From assembly GCA_936432065.2 (NCBI GenBank), contig OW386293.2:19728234-19792233 (forward strand): 64,000 bases of DNA, in the 5' to 3' direction. This document shows, piece by piece, positions 12,535 through 22,888 of this stretch. The notes beneath the pieces were generated by a model that saw only the letters and a list, made by a program, of their open reading frames with translations, made no database searches and had not been told where the DNA came from. Numbering within the stretch: the stretch's first letter is position 1; each line of letters opens with the position of its first letter. The DNA comes from Rutpela maculata (lineage: Eukaryota; Arthropoda; Insecta; Coleoptera; Cerambycidae). The position numbers and the translations under genes were made by a program.

Positions 12535-13256
12535 AGGTCAGCCGGGCTGAAGTCTGAGACCGAGGGATTCATAATGGCTTGCCAGGATGGTGTATTTAAC
12601 ACCCTCGTCTATCGTAGTCGTTTCATGGGTATAGAGGTCCCTGATGTCAGCTGCAGGGCCTGCCGCAGGGAGCCAGAGACTCTTATGCACTTGCTGTCGG
12701 CTTGCCCGACATATGCAGTCTCGGCCTATATCCAAAGGCACCACGGAGCATTACGAGTGCTTTATTACCATTTAAGGCACTCTTATGGGATAGACGAAAC
12801 ACTAGTGTTGCCTTACGCTCCGGGAGATATTGAGTCCGTTGTGGGAAATGAGAAGTGCCTAATTTATTGGAACTACTCTTTTCCCACCGTCAGGCAAATA
12901 CAAGCCAACAAGCCTGACGTAGTCCTCCTCGACCATCAACTCAAGACAATGTTTGTCGTGGAGTTGTCGGCTCCCGCGGAGAACAACATTGTCCTGGAGG
13001 AGGAAAAACGGACAAAATATCGAGATCTGCTCTTCGAACTCCGCAGACTGTATCCAGACTATACTGTCAAGATAGTGGTACTGATTATAGGAGCCCTCGG
13101 TGGAACGAGACACACACACTGCTTTCGGAACTTAAGATCATACCGGCATGCCGAAATTCGGCAGAGGTCTTAGCCGGCAGAATGCAGAAAGCCGTCATTC
13201 TCGGTTCATTACGTCTGCTCAGGACACACGATTCCCAGACCCAGTGTCGTCGGTAG
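12535..13256 (+). pseudogene. RLE-type non-LTR retrotransposon, zinc knuckle and endonuclease C-terminus
   Basis: C-terminal part of the single ORF of a retrotransposon that uses a restriction-like endonuclease (R2/NeSL-type group). The frame is open from about 12535, upstream of the ATG at 12574. CRACRREPETLMHLLSAC is the C-x2-C...H...C zinc knuckle that precedes the endonuclease. KPDVVLLD followed by FVVELSAPAE is the PD-(D/E)XK-like catalytic core, and ELRRLYPDYTVKIVVL follows as in relatives. At about 13110-13118 a CA repeat (nine bases where seven would keep frame) shifts the reading frame. The homologous tail then continues in another frame, including AGRMQKAVILGSLRLL, to a stop at 13256. 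No reverse transcriptase precedes it. It is therefore a 5'-truncated copy with one microsatellite-type frameshift, unusually well preserved and GC-richer than its surroundings. Confidence 0.8.
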
Positions 13257-13489
13257 AGCAAAGAGACAAACCAGGGGCACGCAAATAAATTGTGCTTACG
13301 AAATTAAAGTTATACATAACAATTTATACAAAGTGAATAGTACACAGAGAGACGGACAGACGTAAAAAAGTAATAGTACTCAGTAATCTAAAAATGTAAA
13401 GCAATAAGGATTGGAAAAATTCCACAAAACATAAAAACTACAAGGAATACTGTAATGAAAAAATCGATAATTAGTTGGCCAACGAATAT

Positions 13490-13745
13490 TACTCTACGAA
13501 AACATTACACGAAATAATACTAATAAACAACATGCTTTGATACTTAGATCAATAAACAAATCTCTAAATGTAGGCAAAGGTAATTACAAAGGAAATGAAA
13601 TGAAACGCATCGTAGCATATTACTTGAAGAAAACATTAACAAAAAAATACAAATAAAAACATGTTGTGATACTGTAAAGCAACAAACAAATCTTTACACG
13701 TATATAAAGATATTGACAAATCAAATGAAATGCACAGTAGCACGT
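13490..13745 (+). repeat. Two-unit tandem repeat, about 127 bp
   Basis: Unit 1 (about 13490-13616) and unit 2 (about 13617-13745) share the order GAAAACATTA, ACATG-TKTGATACT, CAATAAACAAATCT and GAAATG followed by GTAGCA, with scattered substitutions. It lies downstream of the RLE fragment and could be part of its 3' untranslated region. Confidence 0.5.
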
Positions 13746-15129
13746 TCAACTAAAATTAACATACATAACGACAATGTACTCGGGCACAATATTACTTTAC
13801 AGGGACCAAACAAGAAATATCTACATAAGTTTTTTAATGGACGCACTCGCGAAAACCATTTTGTTTGTTTGTTTGTTATAATAATTCCACAACGACGTGA
13901 AATTAAACGAAAATGCTCAACACATGTTGAATGATGCCAAGTAATGCATTCACAGCTACAATATCCGGAGGAAAGTAACGGGTATAGCCCTTAGATACGG
14001 CAAGACGCTAATAGGCACAATGAAGAAATATAAATATTTTTGTACTTACAGAAACTGCTGGGAACTGCTGGATACACTATATAATGGTCACATAAACAAA
14101 TTATAGGTTGTTTTCAAGTATAACTCGACCAAATTACGAATCTATACCATTACTATGCAAGCTAATGAATGAAATGAAATGAATGGAATGAAGTTTATTT
14201 ATCTCAAGGATGTCAAGGATGTTATATGTCATGGATAAGTTGTGTTTTTGAGAAAATACCAAAAACTAATGTTATACAAATTCTTGTAATTTATACATAA
14301 ATTATCAATTTTATTACTTAAACTATCAGTGTCTAATTTTTCCTGTTCAGGTATATTTTTCTATCTATTGGCTGACTTCGTACATTTAATGTCAAACACG
14401 TGTTAAATCATATTTACCATCAATTGACTATTACTGCTGCCCTAGATCCATAATTAAACGCTACTAAATCCATATTATGTTTGGTAATGAATTGGAGAGA
14501 TGAATTGATTAAGCCTAGTGAAATTCAGGGCAACTTTTCTCCATAATATCCCATTGGCGACAATGTTGAATGGACTCTGTCAGAGCGTTCAGTCGAGTTA
14601 TTTAACCGTGAGAGCCCTCTCTCTATAACATGTAACAGTTAATGAAATAGATTTTTCTCCTAGGCGAAAATCGACACTGTGACGGAAGAGAAATCCTCTC
14701 TCGAATATGTAATTTTATGTTTCAGTAATGGCGTCATCACTGCGATTTATAAATGAAAATGTTATTTCAGTAGTGATAATAAAAATAATGGTAATATTTT
14801 GTCAGTTACTCATTTTTTCTATTATACAGGGTGTCCGCATTTTAATGAGACACTTTTCGCCCACGGAACATTTTAGCACAAATAGTCTAAAGCGAAGAGT
14901 GAATTTAGTGCATTTGGAAGTAGACTAATAGCAGTGTGTCTCATGACAACATTAAATGAACGAATGGGGATGGATTTACTGTGAGTGATAACAGAAGAGA
15001 CGAGCGTACGAAAATAACAAACACTGCAATAATTGGTACAGGCTTTAGACAATTCGCCGCAGTACCTAGAAATTTTCTGATAGAAATAAATTACTATTTC
15101 AGCCACTAAAGTTGTGCGGTTTTCGTTTT
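13746..15129. other. AT-rich sequence, no gene seen
   Basis: No recognisable gene. TATACAGGGTGTCCGCATTT at about 14823 is a mariner-type terminus. A short (TTTG)n run occurs near 13861. The ORF at 14728-14928 overlaps that terminus and has no known similarity. Confidence 0.4.
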
Positions 15130-15834
15130 ACTTCCACATCCAGTGGAAGTATAGTAACGACAAAAAAATTTCTGAAAATTTTTATTGTTTAAATAGGCTT
15201 AGAATGTCATGAAACGTCGAGATTTTAAATTTGAACGAAAAAAAAATTCTGTCTGTCTGTCGGTCTGTAACTTTTTCCGTGCGCACATTTACTCTGGAAC
15301 CGTTTAAGATATTGACTTGAAATTTGGTACACGCATGTACTTTAACGAGTTTTGGAACTAGATTACTATACTATCTAACTATATTTTCATCTCATTCCCT
15401 CGAAGGGCTGGGGGGTAAAATGAGGTAAATGGGGGGTAAATAGGTAAATCAAGCTGGTAAGAGTCCATGAAATTGATATTTAGTGTATACCAAAGAAGTT
15501 AAGGTTTCAAAAAAAATTTTGGCATTAGCCACCTCTATTTCCACCCCTATGCCATTATTAAAAGGGATGAAAAAAAATTGTGATTTAGTTGGTACAAGAA
15601 CCAAAAGCCTCAAAATATTTTTTACTTCATCCACCCTCACTACCACCCCCTATCACCACTCCCACCCCACTACCGTATGGGATATCCTTTTATGGGTTTT
15701 TGGGGTAGACGATTTCAAATATTTTTAATTAAGTTCTATAAACAATTGTTTCCACATAAAAAATTTTTTCGTTATGAGAGATTTGGATAGAAAATCTGGA
15801 TGTGGAAGTAGTGATTCCTTCAGGCAGCGGTTTT
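15130..15834 (+). mobile_element. Helentron-like element, copy 3
   Basis: Same family and orientation as the copies at 1.7 and 7.8 kb. It has the 5' hairpin ACTTCCACATCCAGTGGAAG, AAACGTCGAGATTTTAAAT, a short TCTG tract, GTGCGCACATTTACTCTGG, GACTTGAAATTTGGTACAC, CCACCCC-rich blocks, and CTGGATGTGGAAGT before GCAGCGGTTTT. The flank is again T-rich (CGTTTT). No coding capacity. Confidence 0.65.
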
Positions 15835-16530
15835 AGATTTTAAACGAAATCCTTTAAATATACAAAAGGTGATGAAAAATCAGTTTTCCAAAATTTTTTT
15901 GTATATTTGGGATAAAATTGTTCATATTATTTGGAATTTCTGTACTAGGTGAAAGTTGATCAAAAGTCGAAAATTTAAAACTTGGTTTCACTCGAAAAAT
16001 ACCACATGCTGGTAAATTATATAAAGTATGACGTCATTTATTCGGCACAAAACAAAGCATGCGCGAGCAGATTGTCTGGGAGTCCACTCGGAACTTTACT
16101 ATTACATACGTTTCACGTTTTGTTACCTGCTACACTCTCGTGTCATTGTTTTTAGACAATTTAGTGTGCGATTGTAGAATTTTTTGTTTTAGATTCTAAT
16201 ATAAAAGGTATATACTGTTTAAAAATTTGTTTTTTTAAGTCTGTGAAAGCTTTGATTACTTTATTATTCATTTAAACACAAACTAATAAAAAATGAAAAT
16301 TTTTATAAAGTTTTAATAGAAACTAGGTTTTTAACTAACTTCCCAAAACTTTCCAAGGCACAATTTTGATTTGTTTTTGAAATAAAATCTATGCAGAACT
16401 ATCAATAAAAGAAAAAAATTCCCTAAACATACCAATCGTTTTTTAACATTTTTTTTTTATAAAATAGGTCCGAAATATCAAATTTCTACGATTTTTAGTA
16501 GTTCCATGTAATAATCCAGGCGTTTTAATT
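15835..16530. other. AT-rich sequence, no gene seen
   Basis: Short ORFs only. One TGACGTCATTT octamer occurs near 16030. Confidence 0.4.
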
Positions 16531-16743
16531 GTAAAATTGACCTCTATGCTAAATTCGTGCCCTACGAAAATTTTTTTCTTTATTATTTTTATTTGGACGT
16601 CTTGAATAACACTTGGTAGTTACGCCACGAAACACCTGGAGGATTTCGTGAAAACCACGTCGGAAGGTCGCGAAAACCGCGAATTCGCGATTAACTCAGT
16701 TTTTATGGCCCAAACGGGAAAAACACCTATTTTAAAAGTAGTA

Positions 16744-16927
16744 TACCGTGCGTGTAATTTCCCATTAGGCATGTACATTCACGTAGCGCGAGAGATCTGA
16801 CAATACCGGCAGCCGTAAATTCGTCCGTCGATGGACATCCCAGCTCTGTTATTTCATTTCAGCCAGCTGGCATCCGCGATGTTGTAATTCTACTCCCCAT
16901 GCCTAGCCCGCGACTACACACACGGTA
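16744..16927. mobile_element. 184-bp MITE inside the left arm
   Basis: Begins TACCGTGCGTGTA and ends TACACACACGGTA, a 13-bp inverted repeat with one mismatch. It is exactly the segment missing from the right arm of the surrounding inverted repeat, where the arms otherwise align as AAAAGTAGTA followed by TCTGTAAA. The outermost TA on each side could be a TA target duplication, which would fit a Tc1/mariner-type MITE. It is distinctly GC-richer than its surroundings. Confidence 0.65.
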
Positions 16928-17097
16928 TCTGTAAACATTCTACTTTAAAGTTCCTATAGATTTTTTTTCGTACGCCTAACTGTTTTGCAGATACGACGCG
17001 GACTAAGTGAAAAATGCAATTCGTTCCACCAAACCTCTTTCGCACCACATATTTCGCAATTATCTTGCTTTCTGTGTCTCAGAATGTATATTATTAA

Positions 17098-17388
17098 GTT
17101 CAAATCTGGTTGGGAAAAGACACTGATCCTGAGCAGTGGGGATGGATTAGGAAGAATGATATTTTGCAGCCAGCACCAACGCAGTTACCACCAGCACCAG
17201 ACATATTGCTAAATTCAATTTTTTGCAACTGTACGAAGGGTTTTGCAGGAAAATGTAGCTGTAGGAAAGAAGGACTGAATTGTTCAACAGCTTGTGGCCA
17301 TTGCCATGGTCACTCCTGCTTGAATACCGCACCTAAAATTGCTATGAATGACGAAATGGGCGACGTAGAATTTTATCACAATGAGTAA
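17098..17388 (+). pseudogene. DTD-motif uncharacterised protein family, C-terminal fragment
   Basis: Readable from about 17098. VQIWLGKDTDPEQWGW is followed by LQPAPTQLPPAPDILL and a Cys-rich tail, FCNCTKGFAGKCSCRK, LNCSTACGHCHGHSC, ending at a stop at 17388. I recognise this tail from proteins found repeatedly in insect genomes and annotated only as uncharacterised. In full-length relatives it follows a domain with EEAD and S-DTD acidic motifs. The Cys pattern suggests metal binding (inference). Everything upstream of the tail is missing. It lies between the inverted repeats of a foldback element. Confidence 0.6.
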
Positions 17389-18035
17389 TGACAACGATTT
17401 GTCATTGGACGATAACGTTTCAGATACCGAAGGAGTCGAAAATATTCACTAATTTAAGATCCGGCATGGATTAGGCCTCCTGGGAACCATGTAAAAAAAA
17501 GAGCGCCGAGCATTCTACCTCTAGGGTGGTGCGGAAACGAATGCATTTTTTGACTTATTCACTGTAAATAAATGTAAATAAAATCTATGAGACATTCTCT
17601 GGTCGAGAATAAAAATCACCGGGCTCTATAACAGCAATATTTAATTTCCATTCTGAGACATATAAAGCAAGATAATTGCGAAATATGTGGTGCAAAAGAG
17701 GTTTGGCGGAACTAAATGCATTCTTCACTTAGTCTGCGTCGTATCTCCAAAACGGTTAGGCGTACGAAAAAAATGTATAGCATCTTTAAGGTAGAGAATT
17801 TACAGATGTACAACTTTTATAATAAGTGTTGTTCCCGTTTGACCTATAAAAACTAAGTTAATCGCGAATCTGCGGTTTCCGCGACCTTCCGATGCGATTT
17901 TCAAATAATCCTCCAGATGTATCTTGGTGTAACTACCACGTGTTTATTCAACACGTCCAAATAAACACAATAAAAAAAATTTTTTCGTAGGGCACGATTT
18001 TGGCAGCAAAAGTCTAATTCACATGGAGTATAAAT

Positions 18036-18618
18036 GTTTCTTTCTTTTCAGAATCGATTAAGATGTAGAAGATGATAACTAGACAACAGTTAGTCGATAC
18101 AATAAAAAAATGTCCAGAAAAAAACACAACACAAAATAAGTAGAAGAAATTAAATTATATTTCTTATCTACATTATTTTTGTTATTTTTTAAAATTAAAA
18201 TACACTGAAGATAATAAATAATAATTGAAATTATTTAAGAAAGGAATGAAAAAACAAAGATAAATAATCAACTTTCACCGTCAAATACCTCCATGTGCGC
18301 CGCGCCTCGTCTAAAAATAATTTTTGTAACAAACTAATTTATTACAGCCATTATTTCTAGATGGCGCCACATACAAACTACTGACAATAATCAGTTACTA
18401 TTTACATTATACTCTAATGAATTTATAGAAAATATAGAAGTTACAGAAAATAAATACCTAACATAAATTGCAATGTTCAAGTACCGAGTCAAATACATTC
18501 AGAAAATGTCGATTGATTTGGATGGATCTTTATAACGGTCAGGTTAAAGATCATTATTCTGTGGTAAGGCCGAAGTAGCATCATAAAAGCCAGAGGGTGC
18601 ATGCTGCTTAATCTTATT
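18036..18618. other. AT-rich sequence, no gene seen
   Basis: No recognisable gene or repeat. Confidence 0.4.
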
Positions 18619-19200
18619 ATACTCTTCGCAAAAACGAAGAGTATATTGTATTTGATCGGCACATTTCTAAATCAGTAAATATCGCTCGTAGAGAAAAAGT
18701 TTTCATATCATTATGTTAGTGAACGAATTCCGAACAACTTTCAAAATGTCCGTCTGTCTGTCCGTCCGTCACGTTTCTTGTAAGCACGATAACTTAAGAA
18801 AGAAAAGTCCGATTGTACTGAAATTTGGACAGTAAGTGTTAGCTATGGGAAGAACCCTATTGTTTTTGAACAAAATCGATCAGTAAATAAAAATGTCATT
18901 AATGATTTAAATTTGAGAATTTTTTTTTTTATTTTTATGTTTTTGTGAAAGTTTACATTTTTTACATTTTTTACGTGTTAGGTAATTCGTACGCTTTTGA
19001 CTTGGAATCCAAGGGTCCCAGGTTCGAAACCCACATGGGGTTTTTTATTTTTACTTTAATTTACACTGAGTCTTTCACCAACTAAGTTCGTACTATAAAA
19101 TTAAAAATGTCTAAAACTGACATTATGAACAAAAACTGCGAAGAGTATCCTATAGAATGTGTAACAATTATATAAAAAGTTTAGTAAACCGGCGAAGAGT
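18619..19200 (+). mobile_element. Second Helentron-like family (GAAGAGTAT hairpin)
   Basis: The 5' end is a perfect 10-bp hairpin, ATACTCTTCG and CGAAGAGTAT around a CAAAAA loop (18619-18644). A TGTCCGTCTGTCTGTCCG microsatellite follows, then ACGATAACTTAAGAAAG and GTACTGAAATTTGGACA. The subterminal GCGAAGAGTAT at 19138-19148 inverts the 5' end and is repeated near 19192 as GCGAAGAGTAC. The order is hairpin, short GTCC/TCTG tract, conserved block, subterminal inverted copy. This mirrors the ACTTCCAC family and Drosophila DINE-1, but the primary sequence differs. It contains a tRNA-like segment. Confidence 0.55.
18973..19040 (+). other. tRNA-like segment with B-box
   Basis: GTTAGGTAATTCGTACGC resembles a tRNA D-arm/A-box. 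TTTTGACTTGGAATCCAAGG can form a self-complementary anticodon-like arm. GGTTCGAAACC at 19021-19031 is a good RNA polymerase III B-box. The T-stem pairs badly and no clean acceptor stem is visible, so this is at best a tRNA pseudogene or a tRNA-derived insert in the Helentron-like element. Confidence 0.35.
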
Positions 19201-19388
19201 ACGTTTTTGGCTTGTTAATTTGTCCATTCATCTACATCGTACATGACGGCTCATCCTGTAATCCATCATACATCGGAAAATGAAGACCTCTTAAAGATAA
19301 ACATGCAATTTTGCACCAAATTATTTATTATATTTCTCAAATGTGCATTTATTTCAATTAATCAAAAATAGCTTACATATGGTTCGAT
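19201..19388. other. Short AT-rich spacer
   Basis: Nothing recognisable between the Helentron-like copy and the TGACGTCA cluster. Confidence 0.4.
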
Positions 19389-19520
19389 GGACGTCTCTAA
19401 ATGACGTCATCTTGACGTCACTGGGCTGTGACATAATGACGTCATTTTAACGTCATTCCAGAGGTTAAAATGACGTCTCAAAAGTGATAAAAAAATAACA
19501 TCAAAATTACGTCAATTTGC
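19389..19520. repeat. Cluster of TGACGTCA-type palindromes
   Basis: Within about 130 bp there are GACGTCTC, ATGACGTCAT, TTGACGTCAC, AATGACGTCATT, AACGTCATT, AATGACGTCTC and TTACGTCAA. ATGACGTCAT recurs near 19622. This octamer is the CREB/ATF site, but the density and the mutated copies look like transposon-end subrepeats. The cluster is about 550 bp upstream of the THAP transposase fragment and may be the 5' end region of that element (inference). Confidence 0.5.
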
Positions 19521-20070
19521 TGCCTGAGAATTTAAATCGCTGTTCGTATTTGTAAGTAAAATATTGTGTTTTTTATTGTATTTAAATGGTTGTAACAGTT
19601 TAAAAAGATGAATTTATTCTCATGACGTCATTGGTTGATTAGAATAATCATTCCTGCATCTTACCAAGCTTATGTGTATCATTCTTCTTCTTCTCTTGCG
19701 ATTTCAGTTTTACAAATTCGCAAAGATATGAGTCATGAGCTTACGTTATGTTGTTGAAGTACCAAGTACTAATGTCTAAAAATAATTTCAACTAGGCACT
19801 GAAAAATATTCACACTAGTCACTACTGACAGCACTTAAAATAAATTAAAAAATACTTGTTTGTTCGTCAGTCACAAAACCATTTTCAACTATCAAATGAT
19901 TTCTGCAGCACTGCCTATACGCGATTCAAAATAAGCGATACGCCACCTACGGTTCCCATTACGAACTACTTTGTGTGAGATGACAAGAGAAAACTTTCAT
20001 TTTTTGCTTGTGTCATAATTGCTTTGCGTTGTTTTTATTGTCAATTGGATTCAATTAAAATTGAAAACAA

Positions 20071-21074
20071 TATGAATCAATATTGTTCAGTTCCTCAGTG
20101 TTCGTCTTGGGCAAAAAAAACCCCAACATTTGTTTCCCGAAGCCGGCAAACACCGCGTGAAGATGGATAACAGTTTTGGGGGGAAAGATTTTGTGGAAAG
20201 GCTAAAAGCTTGGATTATAAAATTAAAAATTGGATAGCCAGTGACAAAGTACATGAAGGTTTGTTCACTTCATTTCACAGAAGATGATTATTTTTATCAA
20301 GGAGGTATTTATTGTATGTTGAGGTTAAGGTTAAATAGACATTGTCTTATTTTTAGAACACAGTAAAAAAAATAAAATCTTGAAAAAAAAACAGCAGTCC
20401 CATCAAGAAATATACTGTAAGTGATAATGATGCCATTTCTGTACCATGCAATAGGTCTGAACGATTTCAAAGAAGGCTTGTGTTGGCAGAAACGGTCCCC
20501 GAAACGACCATTCGACGATCACTGTGATCGTGAAGAAAATGAAAATACCCAAGAAGATGAGAGTTTATTGCAAGTACTAGAGGCACAACCTGATTATGTT
20601 GGACCAAAAAGTTTTTGTGACTTTCAAGTTCAAGTAAATACTCCGAAAGTATTTACGTTGTGTACTTTGTTAACAACAGATAGTAAGCTAAACTGTTTTA
20701 CTGGTCTTAACAGTTTTAAACTCCTGGACACAATAGTGGAGGTTGTGCAGTCCGCTTTTAGAGATAAAAGAGCTCGTAGATTAACAGTAGTACTATTTAC
20801 TAAATTAAAATGTAATTTGTCTTATATTACACTTGCTCTTCTTTTTGGTATTTCAGCTGAATTATGCAAGATTTTTTGTATTGTTTATATCGCTTTAATA
20901 AAACCAATTGTTATACATATATTTTCATTGAAATTTATTTATAAAATACCTTTTAAATCACCGAAAATACAAAGATTTGAATGTAAACAAAACACCTATC
21001 ACACAGGAATTAGTTCCGATATCAACCGCACAGGCGCTGAAATTTTAATTTCAGATGCGTATCTCTATGTCTAG
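20071..21074 (+). pseudogene. THAP-domain DDE transposase, N-terminal part
   Basis: The start reads MNQYCSVPQCSSWAKK, the first Cys pair of a THAP (C2CH) zinc finger. In other frames CFPKP, then VCSLHFTEDDYF near 20250-20300, supply the final Cys-x2-His. An ORF from 20421 continues with an acidic stretch (REENENTQEDE), FTGLNSFKLLDTIVEVV and RLTVVLFTKLKCNLSYITLA, LLFGIS. These match the helix-turn-helix segment before the DDE_4-type domain in THAP-containing transposases such as the ISL2EU group. The frame then decays, and the catalytic DDE domain is not present. Frameshifts in the THAP part and the lost C-terminus make it a remnant. The superfamily assignment is inferred from domain order. 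Confidence 0.65.
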
Positions 21075-21370
21075 AGATGTAAAGAAACCATTGCCAAACT
21101 TAGATCTGTTACTACCTTCACCATTTTCACCACTGCCATCTATTCGTTTATTATGAAAATTATTCAAATTTAATCAGAGACGTCACTGTAAGATGTACTA
21201 TTATTTTCTAGCTGAAATCTCCGTAATTTAAAAAAATAAAAAAATACGGGTCCACTTATCTTTAATGGATATATTCAAGTATGATGGAGACACGAAATCA
21301 AGCAAACACTCAAGAAACTATCTAGCCTGGGAGTCGTTTATGCCACCTTGTAGTTTTTTTTCTGTTTCTT
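21075..21370. other. AT-rich spacer, nothing seen
   Basis: No catalytic-domain similarity continues here from the THAP transposase. Confidence 0.4.
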
Positions 21371-22086
21371 TAACCCTTTCATTTACAATGTCCCTCCTCA
21401 AGGACATCAATTTTAAACGTTTGTGACATCGTGATTTATGCACATATGTACTTGATCTCACCATGTACCGCTCCAGGGACTTTCATATAATGTCCAAATC
21501 AACATCCAACGACATTTAGGTGACAGTTGCGAAAATTAAACACATATGTATTTTTAGTTGCCTGACCATCTCAGAAACTGTCAAAACATAGTATTGTTAC
21601 GTATAGTTTTAAGTGGCAAAAAAAAGTCGATTAATTAAACATTTGTTCATTACTGGTAAGTATAAGAGTGATTGTTTGTGCATTATTTTTGTATAATATT
21701 GGGGCTTCGGTTATGAGTAGGATTTTTTCAAAATGACATGTCCCTCACAAGGACTTCTTGGATGTTTTACTGAATTTTTGAAGATGTTATAATTTAGTTT
21801 TCAGTTAGTAATATAATTTTTTAATAAGATATACTGAATTCCTGATCATTGCTTCATTAGTGAAGAGAACTTGGTCTAATTCATTGTAGATTGCGCATGC
21901 GTATTTTGTTTTGAATACGCAATATAAAATTTTATGTATAACTAGCTGATGCTCGCGACTTCGTTCACGTGGAAGACTTCATGCGCGTGGAATTAAGAAT
22001 ATTGGCATACTAACTTACGCCTATAAAGAAGGACTACATCCTCACTGAGTATTCCTATAGTACTCAGGAAGTACACTTGAGGGAAC

Positions 22087-22245
22087 ACATTGCGCATTCA
22101 TTGCACTCAAGGAAAACTTCTGCGCATCCATGGTACTCTAGTAAACCCACTGCGCATCTATAGCACTCGGGGAAACCTACTGCGCATCCATGGTACTCGA
22201 GTAAACCCACTGCGCGTCCATAGTACTCGGGGAAACCCACTGCGC
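22087..22245 (+). repeat. 30-bp minisatellite with 60-bp higher-order unit
   Basis: Five to six tandem units of about 30 bp begin CTGCGCATCCATGGTACTC or CTGCGCATCTATAGCACTC and end in TAAACCCA or GGAAACCT. Units with GAGTAAAC and GGGGAAAC alternate, giving a 60-bp higher-order period. Translation yields a repeated RIHGT-type peptide, which I take as incidental. Confidence 0.75.
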
Positions 22246-22294
22246 CTCATTGTCATGAATTCTTGGATAGAATGCAGTCGAACTTTGCATTTCA

Positions 22295-22609
22295 AAAAAC
22301 AATATACTTGATTTATTAGGGTTTCGTCAGAATATTGCAGAATATTTGATTTTAAACAAAGCCAAACCAAAAAGAGGTAGACCTAGACTAGCAGATCACA
22401 TAAATGCACCACAATGCCCACAACAAAAAAACGAAGTAAAACCAGTTAGGAAAATGAGGTTAGATGGCTATGATCATTATCCTGAAGTTGATAATAAAAA
22501 AGAAAAGGTGCAAGTTGGAGGCATTCAAAGGAAAAACACATGCATATTGAACGTACATATATGCCTTCTGAAAGACCGTTACTACTTCTTGAAGTTTCGT
22601 GAACAATAA
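22295..22609 (+). pseudogene. piggyBac transposase C-terminal remnant
   Basis: The frame is open from about 22301: ILDLLGFRQNIAEYLILNKA, KRGRPRL, a spacer, RLDGYDHYPEVDNKKEKVQV, then NTCILNVHICLLKDRYYFLKF and a stop at 22609. piggyBac transposases end in the same order: an FR..A.LI helix, KRGRPS, D..GHWPE, then a Cys-rich zinc-binding domain ending C.LC....NCF..FH. Several of the expected cysteines are replaced here, so the domain could not fold normally. It lies between piggyBac-like ends. Confidence 0.65.
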
Positions 22610-22888
22610 TATTGTGAACTTTTGTTAATACTTGTTTAAGATTTTGAACATTGTAACTGCAATAAATTTCCTTTATTTCATGATTTCTTATTGGAAACTA
22701 CAAATTCTATAAAAGATCCACGAAGTCACTATGTTCCTTGTCAGGGACATCCTTTAAGGATGAAATGGAAGTACCTAGGGTTATTCCTGTGCCACTAAAA
22801 ATCATTAAAAAATTATATTAAAATGAACCCCAAGTTTCAGATTCTTCTGAAAATTATTTTTGGTTCGTGGCTGAAAGGGTTGAACTAT

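Larger units (their letters stand above)
16535..18035 (+). mobile_element. Foldback element carrying a DTD-family gene fragment
   Basis: Long inverted repeats flank a coding fragment. The left arm runs from about 16535 (CGTGCCCTACGAAAATTTTT, TTATTTGGACGTCTTGAATA, CGGAAGGTCGCGAAAACCGC) to about 17095 (CACCACATATTTCGCAATTA). The right arm (about 17640-18035) is the reverse complement of the same blocks. The left arm is about 185 bp longer because a small GC-rich element is inserted at 16744-16927. Between the arms is the Cys-rich C-terminus of an uncharacterised protein. This layout, long terminal repeats around the same gene family, recurs at 57.9-60.3 kb. Confidence 0.65.
21371..22888 (+). 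mobile_element. Internally deleted piggyBac-type element
   Basis: The left end reads TTTAACCCTTTCATTTAC at about 21370. The right end is the inverted counterpart GGCTGAAAGGGTTGAAC at about 22870-22888. TTAACCCTTTC is the TTAA-plus-CCCT form of a piggyBac terminus; the right TTAA has decayed to TTGA. Subterminal ATGTCCCT...AGGACAT palindromes occur at 21390, 21739 and, inverted, 22736. Inside are only the C-terminus of the transposase and a minisatellite, so most of the transposase gene has been lost. Confidence 0.6.

Noticed and set aside
18973..19040. Functional tRNA gene
   Set aside because: The T-stem does not pair and no acceptor stem is visible; only the B-box is convincing.
22090..22311. 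Repeat-protein gene (RIHGT repeats)
   Set aside because: The peptide is a translation of a 30-bp minisatellite, and both strands are equally open.
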